Counted from the first letter of the stretch, positions 17,715 to 25,835 are shown. The stretch is 40,064 bases of DNA from Pelagibacteraceae bacterium AG-426-M19 (GCA_003210025.1 QCNW01000006.1:87077-127140), one strand, 5' to 3'. A program made the numbers and translations. Notes: generated by a model not told the origin, from the letters alone.

Positions 17715-19007
17715 TTACTTAAGTTTTAGGTATTCGCTATTCAATAAACCAATAGCTTTTAGAACATTATATTGGGCGATAAGATTATTTCGCTCAGATT
17801 CTGCTAAGGAAATTTTTGCAGCCAACAACAAAGAGTTTGATTGAATAACATCTAGCGTTGTTCTTGAACCTCTTTCATACTCTGCAGCTATTCCTTCGTT
17901 AGCAATTTTTGCTGCTCTAACTTGAGATCGTACAGAATTTAAAAAACTTTTAGATGCTTCAAGATTTGACCAAGCACTTCCAACATTTTTTTCAGTTGTT
18001 TTTACTGCATCCTCAAATAATAAAATTTTTCTAGTTTTTAGATTTGTATTCTTGTTTATTTTTGCACGTTTACTTCCACCTGAATAAAATGGCCAGCTAA
18101 TTGTTGCTTTAAGTGTATCCTTTTCTCTTTGGTCATAAGTTGAACTAAAATCCTCAGCATATGATCTTTCTAAAGATAAAGATGCGCTAGGTTTTAAGTC
18201 ACTTTCAGCAATTGCAATATCCATTTCGGACTGATTTAATTCTATTTTAGCAATCATTATATCTGGATTGTTCTCTCTTGCTAAATTGATTGCTGTACTA
18301 AGTTCGCTTGGAACTCCTACAATTGCTCTGTTTGTCTTTTTTAACTCATTTGTATTTAAAAGTTTACCAATAATATTTTCATAATTTAATTTATTAATCA
18401 TTAATTCACTTCTTGCTTGAGTTAGTTGAGCGCTTGCTCCTGCAAGAGAAGATTCAGTTTGTGATAAATCAGCAGTTTTTATTTGTCCTCTATCTAATCT
18501 AACTTTATCATTTTCAAGTTGTTTAATAAGTAAGTTTAAATTTTGTCTATTAATCGCAACTTTTTCTCTTGATAAAATTACAGATGTAAAAGCTTCTATA
18601 GCACTGTAAAGAACATCCTGTTCTTTTTTAAATAATTTTGCTTTTGAAAGTTCTAAACCTATTAAATTCTTTTCATAGTTAAGGTCTCTTCCAAAATCCA
18701 ATAAGGTTTGTTCTAATTTTATGGATGTTGTGAATGGATCTGAATCACTAATAGTTGCATCACCACCACTTTGATTTGTTAGTTTATTTGTTTCCTCAAG
18801 GCTCTTTGACCCACTTAAACTCAAGGAGGGCATATAATCGGCTTTAGAAATATTCAGATCTTCTTCTGATGCTTTTATATTTTCTCTCTCAGCATTTAAT
18901 TGTTTATTGTTATTGTAAGTTTCATTTAATGCTTCATATAATGTGACAGCAAGCGATTGAGCTGTTAAGCAAAAAAAACTAAAAATTATTATTATTATTT
19001 TTTTCAT
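17715..19007 (-). CDS. tolC: TolC-family outer membrane efflux protein
   Basis: TolC-type proteins form the outer-membrane channel of tripartite efflux pumps and type I secretion systems. The 430-aa product has a signal peptide (residues 1-20, ending SLAVTL) and two OEP repeats. The first runs from LYEALNETYNNNKQL with PSLSLSGS; the second from AINLARENNPDI with KPSASLSLERSYAED and ISWPFYSGGSKRAKI. C-terminal ERGSRTTLDVIQSNSLLLAA is a classic TolC signature. No pump or ABC exporter gene is adjacent, so the partner must be elsewhere. The start shares one base with the stop of the glycerate kinase gene. Confidence 0.92.
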   Translation of the reverse strand: MKKIIIIIFSFFCLTAQSLAVTLYEALNETYNNNKQLNAERENIKASEEDLNISKADYMPSLSLSGSKSLEETNKLTNQSGGDATISDSDPFTTSIKLEQTLLDFGRDLNYEKNLIGLELSKAKLFKKEQDVLYSAIEAFTSVILSREKVAINRQNLNLLIKQLENDKVRLDRGQIKTADLSQTESSLAGASAQLTQARSELMINKLNYENIIGKLLNTNELKKTNRAIVGVPSELSTAINLARENNPDIMIAKIELNQSEMDIAIAESDLKPSASLSLERSYAEDFSSTYDQREKDTLKATISWPFYSGGSKRAKINKNTNLKTRKILLFEDAVKTTEKNVGSAWSNLEASKSFLNSVRSQVRAAKIANEGIAAEYERGSRTTLDVIQSNSLLLAAKISLAESERNNLIAQYNVLKAIGLLNSEYLKLK

Positions 19008-19933
19008 TAATTGTACTTTACAGAATTTATTTGATGATTAGAATTTAATTTAATAACTATAGATGCGTATTTTGGCGCATATTTAAACATATTTTGAGTA
19101 ATTCTCTGGTAAGTTTGCATAAATTTTAAAACTTCTTTTTTAGTCATAATTTTTTTTTTTGTTTTCTTATTCTTATTTTTTAATTTAAGTTTTTTTTCCT
19201 GAATAACTCTCCACTTTTGTAATAAACTAAAATTTTCTGCCCTTAAAAATAATAAACAATCGAGCTTACTATAAAGTTTTTTATATCCTTTTTTTAGCTG
19301 GTCATTAACGTGTTTTCTCCAGATTAATTTATTATCATCATTTTTTTCCATCATATTTACACTTTTTTTTAATGTTTTTAAGCTTTCAGGTCTTGCTCCA
19401 ACACACCAACCTTCGAAAATAATTACATCTGGTCTACTATTTACTTTGTACCAATTTTTTTTTGTAAATCTGTCATCAATTGCCTTATCGAACTTGGGTA
19501 ATATAATTGATTTAAATTTTCTAGAGTTTACTTTTTTAATAAAGCTAGACATATAACTTATGTCATGGGTCCCGGGCACACCTCTTGTCAATAATAATGG
19601 ATGAACTTTCTTTGATAACTTTATTCTATCATTCTTTGTTTTGTAAATATCATCAATTGATATTTTGAAAACTTTTAACTTAAAATATTTCTTTAAAATT
19701 ATCATTAAGATAGAGCTTATAGTAGTTTTTCCAGTTCCTTGTCCTCCTGTTAAACCAACAATATAAGGTTTCTTAAAATTTGTTTTTTTTGCAATCCAGA
19801 AACTCATTGGGACAAGAAAATGTTTTAACATCTTGTCTTTGTTTTTAAATTTATCAGAAGATGTTTCTTGTGTTTTAATAAACTTATAACAATCTTTTTT
19901 TACTTTATTTAAACAATCCTCAACTAAATTCAT
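19007..19933 (-). CDS. D-glycerate 3-kinase, plant-type (GLYK-like)
   Basis: The enzyme phosphorylates D-glycerate to 3-phosphoglycerate, linking glyoxylate/serine metabolism to glycolysis. The 308-aa P-loop kinase has Walker A GLTGGQGTGKTT (residues 60-71), a switch-like ISIDDIYKTKNDR and the GVPGTHD motif characteristic of GLYK and related YggC-like kinases. A further motif is IFEGWCVGARP. It ends at the first base of the TolC-like gene. A phosphoribulokinase/uridine kinase-like relative is the main alternative; GVPGTHD favours glycerate kinase. Confidence 0.85.
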   Translation of the reverse strand: MNLVEDCLNKVKKDCYKFIKTQETSSDKFKNKDKMLKHFLVPMSFWIAKKTNFKKPYIVGLTGGQGTGKTTISSILMIILKKYFKLKVFKISIDDIYKTKNDRIKLSKKVHPLLLTRGVPGTHDISYMSSFIKKVNSRKFKSIILPKFDKAIDDRFTKKNWYKVNSRPDVIIFEGWCVGARPESLKTLKKSVNMMEKNDDNKLIWRKHVNDQLKKGYKKLYSKLDCLLFLRAENFSLLQKWRVIQEKKLKLKNKNKKTKKKIMTKKEVLKFMQTYQRITQNMFKYAPKYASIVIKLNSNHQINSVKYN

Positions 19934-19939
19934 TTAATT

Positions 19940-20306
19940 TTATTTTTGGTCAAGTGGATGGTTTAAACCATCAAAGAAAACAACGTCTTTTAAATCATCG
20001 GCCTTAACTTCATCTACACAACCTAAATTGAAACCAGTCATGGCGGGTGCACTTCTTGGGTTATGATGTGTGTAAATTCCACATTCAATACAAAAGTAAT
20101 GATTAGCAACTTTCGTATGGTACTGATAAAGTTTTAATTTATCTTCTCCCTTAGTAACTTTAAAATCTTCATTTTTAACCATTCCCATTGTTGCATTTTT
20201 TCTTTTACATATAGAGCAGTTACATCTTACAATTTTTTGGTAATTCATTAATTGGAACATTAATTTCTGCTTCTACACATCCACAATGACATGTTAGTTT
20301 CGGCAT
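19940..20306 (-). pseudogene. GFA/CENP-V family zinc protein with a one-base frameshift
   Basis: The family (glutathione-dependent formaldehyde-activating enzyme-like) binds zinc through clustered cysteines. The intact-looking 106-aa frame at 19940-20260 starts late and lacks the first zinc motif. The other frame from the ATG at 20304-20306 encodes MPKLTCHCGCVEAEI, the missing start. Removing one A from the run of six at 20233-20238 joins them as ELPKIVRCNCSICKRK, giving a normal 121-aa protein with HCGC, CNCSIC and FCIECG motifs. The true start has a good Shine-Dalgarno (GGGGAGA) and lies 3 bp after the cupin gene stop. It is either a recent mutation or a sequencing error. Confidence 0.85.
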
Positions 20307-20309
20307 TAA

Positions 20310-20660
20310 TTATTCTCCCCATTTTCCATGAAACTCATAAACAACTGCTGGCTTATCACCAACTACCCAGCCGTCATGACCTGGGTCAATTGAATATGCA
20401 TCACCTGCTTTATATGTTAATTCTGTTCCATCATCATGTTTGGCGCAAACTGCTCCTGAAACTATTACTCCAAGATGTTTTGCTTTACAGCTATCAGTTC
20501 CTACAGTTGGTTTAATATCTTGTGACCATTTCCATCCTGGCTGCAAAACTAATCTCATTACTCTTTGATCTCCCACTTTTACGATATCCATTTTGGCATT
20601 GTTGAAACTGGTATTGCTTTCATCTGGATTATCAAAACTTTTAACTTCAATTGAACTCAT
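20310..20660 (-). CDS. Cupin-domain protein
   Basis: The 116-aa product is a single small cupin barrel. Visible cupin features are the strand VMRLVLQPGWKWSQD, the segment HLGVIVSGAVCAKHDDG that stands for the first cupin motif, and GDAYSIDPGHDGWVVG for the second. Metal ligands are only partly like the canonical His-x-His set, so activity cannot be assigned. The start has a clear AAGGAGAG Shine-Dalgarno. It is followed 3 bp later by the GFA-family gene, so the two form a small operon, perhaps for stress or small-molecule handling. The umuDC promoter lies in the divergent region upstream. Confidence 0.8.
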   Translation of the reverse strand: MSSIEVKSFDNPDESNTSFNNAKMDIVKVGDQRVMRLVLQPGWKWSQDIKPTVGTDSCKAKHLGVIVSGAVCAKHDDGTELTYKAGDAYSIDPGHDGWVVGDKPAVVYEFHGKWGE

Positions 20661-20752
20661 GCTTCTCTCCTTTTATAATTAAATTAGGATTATAGACTAC
20701 TAATGGTTTAAGTTATCCACAATAGCACAAAATATGGTTTTGGATGTTCACG

Positions 20753-20774
20753 TTTTGATTCACTTTTGATTCAC
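20753..20774 (+). repeat. 11-bp direct repeat upstream of umuD
   Basis: TTTTGATTCAC occurs twice in perfect tandem. The ATTC cores are 11 bp apart, the same spacing as the LexA box GTTC-N7-GTTC. A further GTTCAC lies just upstream at 20746-20751. It could be a weaker second operator, or a site for the divergent cupin gene. Confidence 0.5.
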
Positions 20775-20798
20775 TTACAGACTCAAAATACAACCTAA

Positions 20799-20827
20799 TT
20801 GACACTATTGTATAACTCATGTACTAA
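20799..20827 (+). promoter_or_regulatory. Consensus sigma-70 promoter of umuDC
   Basis: A perfect -35 TTGACA (20799-20804) is followed after exactly 17 bases by -10 TACTAA (20822-20827). Transcription would start near 20834, inside the SOS box, and 16 bases before the umuD ATG. Confidence 0.75.
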
Positions 20828-20830
20828 TAA

Positions 20831-20845
20831 GAACAAAACAAGAAC
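20831..20845 (+). promoter_or_regulatory. SOS (LexA) box of umuDC
   Basis: GAAC-N7-GAAC, an exact reverse-strand copy of the alphaproteobacterial LexA site GTTC-N7-GTTC. It covers the predicted transcription start of umuDC, so bound LexA would block initiation. Binding is inferred from the known family site, not shown. Confidence 0.75.
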
Positions 20846-20849
20846 ACTT

Positions 20850-21245
20850 ATGAAGCTAACAATACCTTATTATTTACATAAAGCAGGAGCTGGTTTTCCT
20901 TCCCCTGCAACTGACTACATAGAAGAAGATATAGATTTAAACGTACATCTAATCAAAAATGTTCCAGCAACTTTCATAATAAGAGTTCAAGGAAAATCAA
21001 TGGTGGATGTTGGAATAAATGATGGTGATTTATTAGTTGTAGACAAAAGCTTAACTCCAAAAAATTTTTCAACTGTCATAGCAAATGTTCATGATGAGCT
21101 CGTTGTTAAAACTTTAGTTAAAGAAAAAGATAAACAATTTTTAACATCAGGTTCTAAAGAATTTTCTGATCGAATTTTAATAAATGAAGAACAAGATATT
21201 TTTATTTGGGGAGTAGTCACCTATGTCATACATTCAGTACACTAA
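20850..21245 (+). CDS. umuD: DNA polymerase V accessory subunit UmuD
   Basis: UmuD cuts itself when RecA is activated; the UmuD' dimer with UmuC forms the translesion polymerase Pol V. From the ATG at 20850 the product is 131 aa. The cleavage site is AGAGFPSPATDY (Ala14-Gly15). The catalytic pair is Ser50 (GKSMVDVG) and Lys87 (DELVVKTL), 37 residues apart, exactly as S60/K97 in E. coli. A longer frame opening at the TTG at 20799 is rejected because that TTG is the -35 box. It overlaps umuC by 23 bp. Regulation by LexA is expected from the box at the transcription start. Confidence 0.95.
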   Translation: MKLTIPYYLHKAGAGFPSPATDYIEEDIDLNVHLIKNVPATFIIRVQGKSMVDVGINDGDLLVVDKSLTPKNFSTVIANVHDELVVKTLVKEKDKQFLTSGSKEFSDRILINEEQDIFIWGVVTYVIHSVH

Positions 21246-22500
21246 AAAATTAGCACTGGTTGACTGTAATTCTTTCTATGTTTCTTGTGAAAGACTATTT
21301 AATCCAAAAATAAGGAAAAAACCTGTTGTAGTTTTATCTAATAATGATGGCTGTATAGTTTCAAGATCCACTGAAGCAAAAGCTTTAGGAATTAAAATGG
21401 GTGAACCTTACTTTAAAGCAAAGGATATTATTATCAAAAATGATGTACAAGTATTCTCATCAAATTATTCTTTGTATGGAGATTTATCTAGAAGAGTAAT
21501 GAGAACTTTAAAAAGATTTAACTCTGATATTGAAGTTTATTCAATTGATGAAGCATTTATGGATTTATCAAATTTTTCTGACAATGAAGTAGAGCAAGTT
21601 GGAAGAGAAATTAGAGAAACAGTTTTAAAGTGGACTGGTATTCCAACAAGTATAGGAATAGCTAAAACTAAAACTTTAAGTAAAGTTGCAAATCATATAG
21701 CTAAGAAAAAACAATCAGGTGTTACAAGTTTAATTGGAATAGAAAATCTCGATCCTATTCTTGAAAAAATTGATATTAACGATGTTTGGGGTGTTGGAAA
21801 ACAGATGACAAAGTTTTATCAAAAAAATGGAATTTATAATGCTAAACAATTAAAAAATAAATCAAACACCTGGATTAAAAAATCCTCAAATGTTCTAAGT
21901 TCAAGAACTGCAATGGAACTTAGAGGTGTACCTTGTATTGATTTAGAAAAAACAGCATCAAAAAGAAAAAGCTGTGTAGTATCAAGATCATTTGGAAAAA
22001 GAATAGAAAAATTCCAAGAACTAGAAGAAGCTGTTGCTAGTTATTGTTTAAATGCATCAGAGAAAATAAGATCTGAAAACCTTGTTGCAAAAGCAGTTAT
22101 GGTATTTGTTAGAACCAGTCCATTTCAAAAACAATTTGGCTTTTATTCAAACTCCAGAACTGTTGATTTTCCTATAGCAACTAACAATAGTATAGAGATC
22201 GTAAAAAATGCTTTATCTGTCTTAAAAGTAATCTTTAGGAAGGGACATCGTTATCAAAAAGCAGGAGTGATGCTAACTGGATTAACAGATGCTGAAAATA
22301 ATGAAAACTTATTTTCATCTGCAAAAGATGAGAGAATTAATAGACTTATGAGATCAATTGATAATACAAACTATAGGTATGGAAGATCGACATTAAGTCT
22401 CGCAAGTGCTGGTGTTAGAAAGTCCTGGAGCATGAAAAGAGATTATAACTCAAAAATAGATACAGCTGATTTTTATTGTTTACCAACAATTAGAGCTTAA
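21223..22500 (+). CDS. umuC: DNA polymerase V catalytic subunit UmuC
   Basis: UmuC is the Y-family polymerase of Pol V, which copies past DNA lesions with low fidelity. The 425-aa product has the first catalytic Asp in ALVDCNSFYVSCERLFNP (Asp14), the second site YSIDEAFMDLS (Asp109, Glu110), the finger motif NNDGCIVSRS and the thumb/little finger through SRSFGKRI. ENLF (361-364) falls where E. coli UmuC has its beta-clamp motif. The length is normal for UmuC. It overlaps umuD by 23 bp. Complete Pol V operons are not universal in streamlined marine alphaproteobacteria, so this pair could be an acquired module. Confidence 0.96.
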   Translation: MSYIQYTKKLALVDCNSFYVSCERLFNPKIRKKPVVVLSNNDGCIVSRSTEAKALGIKMGEPYFKAKDIIIKNDVQVFSSNYSLYGDLSRRVMRTLKRFNSDIEVYSIDEAFMDLSNFSDNEVEQVGREIRETVLKWTGIPTSIGIAKTKTLSKVANHIAKKKQSGVTSLIGIENLDPILEKIDINDVWGVGKQMTKFYQKNGIYNAKQLKNKSNTWIKKSSNVLSSRTAMELRGVPCIDLEKTASKRKSCVVSRSFGKRIEKFQELEEAVASYCLNASEKIRSENLVAKAVMVFVRTSPFQKQFGFYSNSRTVDFPIATNNSIEIVKNALSVLKVIFRKGHRYQKAGVMLTGLTDAENNENLFSSAKDERINRLMRSIDNTNYRYGRSTLSLASAGVRKSWSMKRDYNSKIDTADFYCLPTIRA

Positions 22501-23512
22501 TTAAAAAGGTTTAGGGTTTCCTGGATAGCCGAGATCTTCACAAGTACCCTCTTTATCCTCGTCAGCTGGTTTACAGAGAGCAACACCAATTACACCATGA
22601 ACTTGAGATTGATTTTTTAGTTGTCCTTTTACTTCGTCACAGCCACTCCATAACTCATCACAGGTATCAGCTTTACCAACGTTAGAATAACGAATAATTG
22701 CATCTTTTATTTTTAAACCTTTATCTGTGGCGGCAGTCATATAATTTCTGTACGGTCCAAATTTAAATCTCACACTAGAAGCTCCACCTAATACATCTCC
22801 AAAATAACTAGATCTTAACTTTCCATCAATCCATAAATGTAAAAATCCATCTTTTGCCCATTTAGCATTGACTAAAATATTTACCCATTTTCCTTTTAGT
22901 GGTTTAAATTTTTTATCAAAATGAACAACATAATGTTCAAAGTTATATTGCTCGCCAACTTCATTTTTAGTAACTCTATAATTAGGACCATTAAATAACC
23001 AAATAAATTTATTATTGTTATAGTTGAAACTAGGTCCTACTGCTTTTTCAGGTTTTCCATAAAGCATCTTAAAATCAAATAAAGAAATATTGTGTTGGTC
23101 AGTATCTATTTCATTAGAAATAAAATAAGCAATCCTATACCATTTTGTTTTGCCTTTTTTTTGTAGTTTCTTTGTAAGGCTCCATAATTTGAAACCTTTG
23201 AGCAAAACCAGGTTTACCCCATCTGGCCCAATCATTCTTATCACCTATGTCTGAATAACTTAAATTAAATTCAATTCCTTTTTCAGAGACACCCATATTA
23301 TCCTCGAATTTATCAAAAAACTTATACAGACCTTCACGATTAGGTACATTTCTTTTAGTAAAAACCATTTTATTTTCTAATTGGGCCTTAAGCACAAAAT
23401 GTGCAAAGTCTTTTTTCTCTTTTTTTTTCATTTTTATGTGTTGTTTTTCTGCGTATGAAAAATTTGAAAATAAAAACAAACATGCAGATAATATTAGTAA
23501 AATTTTTTTCAT
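22501..23512 (-). pseudogene. Exported polysaccharide lyase-like protein, split by a one-base frameshift
   Basis: Two overlapping frames make one gene. Frame 23135-23512 gives a signal peptide (residues 1-21, ending NFSYAEK) and runs to EPYKETTKK, then goes astray. Frame 22501-23244 continues from GKTKWYRIAYFI to the stop. Removing one A from the run of eight at 23155-23162 joins them into a 336-aa protein. The C-terminal part resembles jelly-roll polysaccharide lyases: GKWVNILVNAKWAKDG, then LWIDGKL and the KFGPYR motif. Two Cys pairs lie near the end. It would be periplasmic or secreted and act on a polysaccharide (inference). It is either an inactivated gene or a sequencing error. Confidence 0.75.
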
Positions 23513-23528
23513 AATTTTTTATATTGAT

Positions 23529-24398
23529 TTATTTTATAGTATCTATACTTCCAATATTATTTAAAGAATTATTTAATTCCTCCAAATTTTCTCTTCTTCC
23601 AATCATTACAACTGATAATCCAAAAACTATAATTAGACCTAATGGAATAGCTGTAACAACACTTATGTAATCAGCCATTAAAATTAGATAAATAGCATAA
23701 AATAAAATTGATCGAATAATAACTGTAGATTTAAAAACAGCTATGATTGCTAAAGAATGCTTAATTAAATTTTTAAAACTCATTTTAGAAGGACCAAAAT
23801 ATCTTTTACCTCTTTCTGAAGGAGATGAAGATCTATCTTTCTCTAATTTTGCCAATGCTCCTGAAAAGCTGCACCAAGTAGATTTATCGTTTATTAATTT
23901 CTCAACAGTTGACTTTGGAAGACACGTATAATTTCCAAATTTTATCGAATGACCAGTAAATACATAAGTAATTATTTTATGTAGATGGTAACAAGTTTTA
24001 AAAATAATATTTTCAGATCTTTTTACTCTTTCTCCTACGATTGGTTTTCCTTCATCATAATTAATATACTCAAGAAAACTTTTGATTTCTTCAGGTCTAT
24101 CTTCACCATCTGAATCCATTGGAATTACATAATCAAATTCTTTATTTTGAAATATATGTTTAAGTCCTGTTGCAATACATCTTCCATGTCCTTGATTGTT
24201 TTTAATATTTAAAATTTCAATCGATAATAAATTTTCTGTATTGGAGATAGTGGTTGGTTTTTCCTCAGTTGATGCATCATTGACAATAACAAGAGAAAAT
24301 TCTGCATCTAAGTCTTTTACAATTGTATTTATTTCTTCAATTAATTTTGAAGCTGATTTCCAGTCATTGTAAACTGGTGTTAAAATAGTAATTTTCAT
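23529..24398 (-). CDS. Family 2 glycosyltransferase with C-terminal membrane helices
   Basis: The 289-aa product has a GT2 catalytic domain: ITILTPVYNDW at the N-terminus, VIVNDAS (38-44), the GHGRCIATGL donor loop and the metal motif MDSDGED (94-100). Two membrane helices follow at about 205-260. This layout resembles polyprenyl-phosphate glycosyl synthases (DPM1/GtrB type), which load a sugar onto undecaprenyl phosphate at the cytoplasmic face. It starts 4 bp after the 34-aa mini-gene, which in turn follows a GT39-like gene. The likely job is to supply lipid-linked sugar for that enzyme (inference). Confidence 0.88.
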   Translation of the reverse strand: MKITILTPVYNDWKSASKLIEEINTIVKDLDAEFSLVIVNDASTEEKPTTISNTENLLSIEILNIKNNQGHGRCIATGLKHIFQNKEFDYVIPMDSDGEDRPEEIKSFLEYINYDEGKPIVGERVKRSENIIFKTCYHLHKIITYVFTGHSIKFGNYTCLPKSTVEKLINDKSTWCSFSGALAKLEKDRSSSPSERGKRYFGPSKMSFKNLIKHSLAIIAVFKSTVIIRSILFYAIYLILMADYISVVTAIPLGLIIVFGLSVVMIGRRENLEELNNSLNNIGSIDTIK

Positions 24399-24402
24399 TT
24401 AT

Positions 24403-24507
24403 TTAACTTGCAAGCAACCTCAGCAAAGAGGCTACAATTCCATGTCCAGACAGCTCTATTATTACAACAATAAAGACGATAAAAAGTATGTTTTTATTGA
24501 ATTTCAT
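24403..24507 (-). CDS. 34-aa single-span membrane mini-protein
   Basis: A short frame from the ATG at 24507 to the TAA at 24403 encodes MKFNKNILFIVFIVVII followed by ELSGHGIVASLLRLLAS. It has a basic start, one strong membrane helix and a short amphipathic tail. The ATG comes 2 bases after the stop of the GT39-like gene, and its stop is 4 bases before the GT2 start, so it fills the gap exactly. This packing is typical of real operon genes in compact genomes. I do not recognise it. It may be a small subunit of the glycosyltransferase system. Confidence 0.6.
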   Translation of the reverse strand: MKFNKNILFIVFIVVIIELSGHGIVASLLRLLAS

Positions 24508-24509
24508 AT

Positions 24510-25835
24510 CTACGATCCAACACAAATCTTATCAATACACATATATTTATCAAATGAATTCAATTTTTGCTTTGTAACAAAGCCTTTCCAAATAGGCCTT
24601 GAATTAATGTGATATGATAAATTTCCAGCGGCCCATTCATCACCAAGCACATATTTAATAGGTTCATCATGTTGTTCATGCCATGCCATTTGAACCTTTA
24701 TAGCTATATCTCTTCCAGGATAATCAGTCCTTTTATCAGTCTGAGATATTGAGACATAACCATACAAAATTGGAGATAATAAAAATAAAAATATAAATCC
24801 TACTAAAAAAGAATTTAGTTTCTTAATGTTTATTTGAGTTTTCAACAGGTAAATAAATAAAGTTCCAAAGAATAGGTAAAAAGGGGTCATCCACATAGTT
24901 CTAATTTTTGATCCGGTTATTAAAGCTGTCATAAAAACTAGAGCAATTGGGACCAAATTAATAAATATTAAAAATAAAAGTTTTTCATCTTTTAAATTAA
25001 ATTTTTTTGGAATTTTTTTTATTAGTAGCCAAACTAGAATTAAAAATGGCACTAAAATACCAATTTGTTTTAATGTGAATATCAATGGATATTTAAGATG
25101 ATTTATTATCTGTCCTTCATCCAAACCTGCACGAGCAAAACCATATTTAATTGTAATAAAATCGTTATTGAATAACCAAATTATATGTGGGATTAAAATT
25201 ACAAAAAATACTTCTAAAGAAACTAAATATTTAAAATCAAACTTTTTTGATTTTTTAAAAAATATTAAATATGCAAACAATAAATCTATTGCGACTAATA
25301 AATATATAAAAAGATACTTAGATAGAATTCCAAAAGCTGCTGCAGCTCCTAATAAAATACAATCATAGAGCTCAATTTTTTTACTGTTGTATATTTTCCA
25401 AGTGTAATAAACGGTTAAACACCAAAAAGGTAATTGGCAAACATTTACATTAAATTCTGGAGTTGTGAAATTATAGAAGTATATCCCTTCAATAAGAAAA
25501 ACTGATAACAAGCTCAAAGTACCATCATTAAGAATTTCCTGCGATAATTTAAAAATAATGAAAAAAGATATCACTACAAAAATTTGACTTAAAAAATAAT
25601 AAGCCCAATCTTGTGGCCCAAATATTTGAAAAAAAACTTCTGGAAAAAACGCACTTAATGGAGGATGTTTATTAAATCCCCAATCTAAATTACTACCCCA
25701 AGCCAAAGCTTCAATTGTATCCAAAGGTAAATTGGAGTTTGTGATAGTTGGAACAACTGTCCATAGAATTAAGTGGGTCGTTACAAAAATATAAAAAATA
25801 TTATTTATATTTCTTTTGTTTAAGGCCATTTTCAT
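24510..25835 (-). CDS. GT39/ArnT-like membrane glycosyltransferase
   Basis: The 441-aa product has about ten membrane helices and the N-terminal periplasmic loop of the GT-C superfamily, with LPLDTIEALAWGSNL (residues 37-50) holding the acidic catalytic region and NKHPPLSAFF the family HPP motif. Such enzymes move a sugar from a polyprenyl-phosphate donor to lipid A, lipid or protein at the outer face of the inner membrane. I chose the ATG at 25835; an upstream GTG at 25865 overlaps the -35 box of dksA. It heads the run GT39, mini-gene, GT2. The acceptor is unknown. Confidence 0.85.
   Translation of the reverse strand: MKMALNKRNINNIFYIFVTTHLILWTVVPTITNSNLPLDTIEALAWGSNLDWGFNKHPPLSAFFPEVFFQIFGPQDWAYYFLSQIFVVISFFIIFKLSQEILNDGTLSLLSVFLIEGIYFYNFTTPEFNVNVCQLPFWCLTVYYTWKIYNSKKIELYDCILLGAAAAFGILSKYLFIYLLVAIDLLFAYLIFFKKSKKFDFKYLVSLEVFFVILIPHIIWLFNNDFITIKYGFARAGLDEGQIINHLKYPLIFTLKQIGILVPFLILVWLLIKKIPKKFNLKDEKLLFLIFINLVPIALVFMTALITGSKIRTMWMTPFYLFFGTLFIYLLKTQINIKKLNSFLVGFIFLFLLSPILYGYVSISQTDKRTDYPGRDIAIKVQMAWHEQHDEPIKYVLGDEWAAGNLSYHINSRPIWKGFVTKQKLNSFDKYMCIDKICVGS

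Noticed and set aside
17656..17844. Plus-strand 62-aa frame in the recA-tolC gap
   Set aside because: Mostly lies over the tolC 3' end and has no ribosome site or recognisable protein.
20291..20515. Plus-strand 74-aa frame opposite the cupin gene
   Set aside because: Low-complexity His/Leu-rich shadow of a gene with a good ribosome site.
20799..20849. Longer umuD start at the TTG at 20799
   Set aside because: The TTG is part of the -35 box TTGACA and lies upstream of the predicted transcription start; the ATG at 20850 aligns with UmuD cleavage and catalytic spacing.
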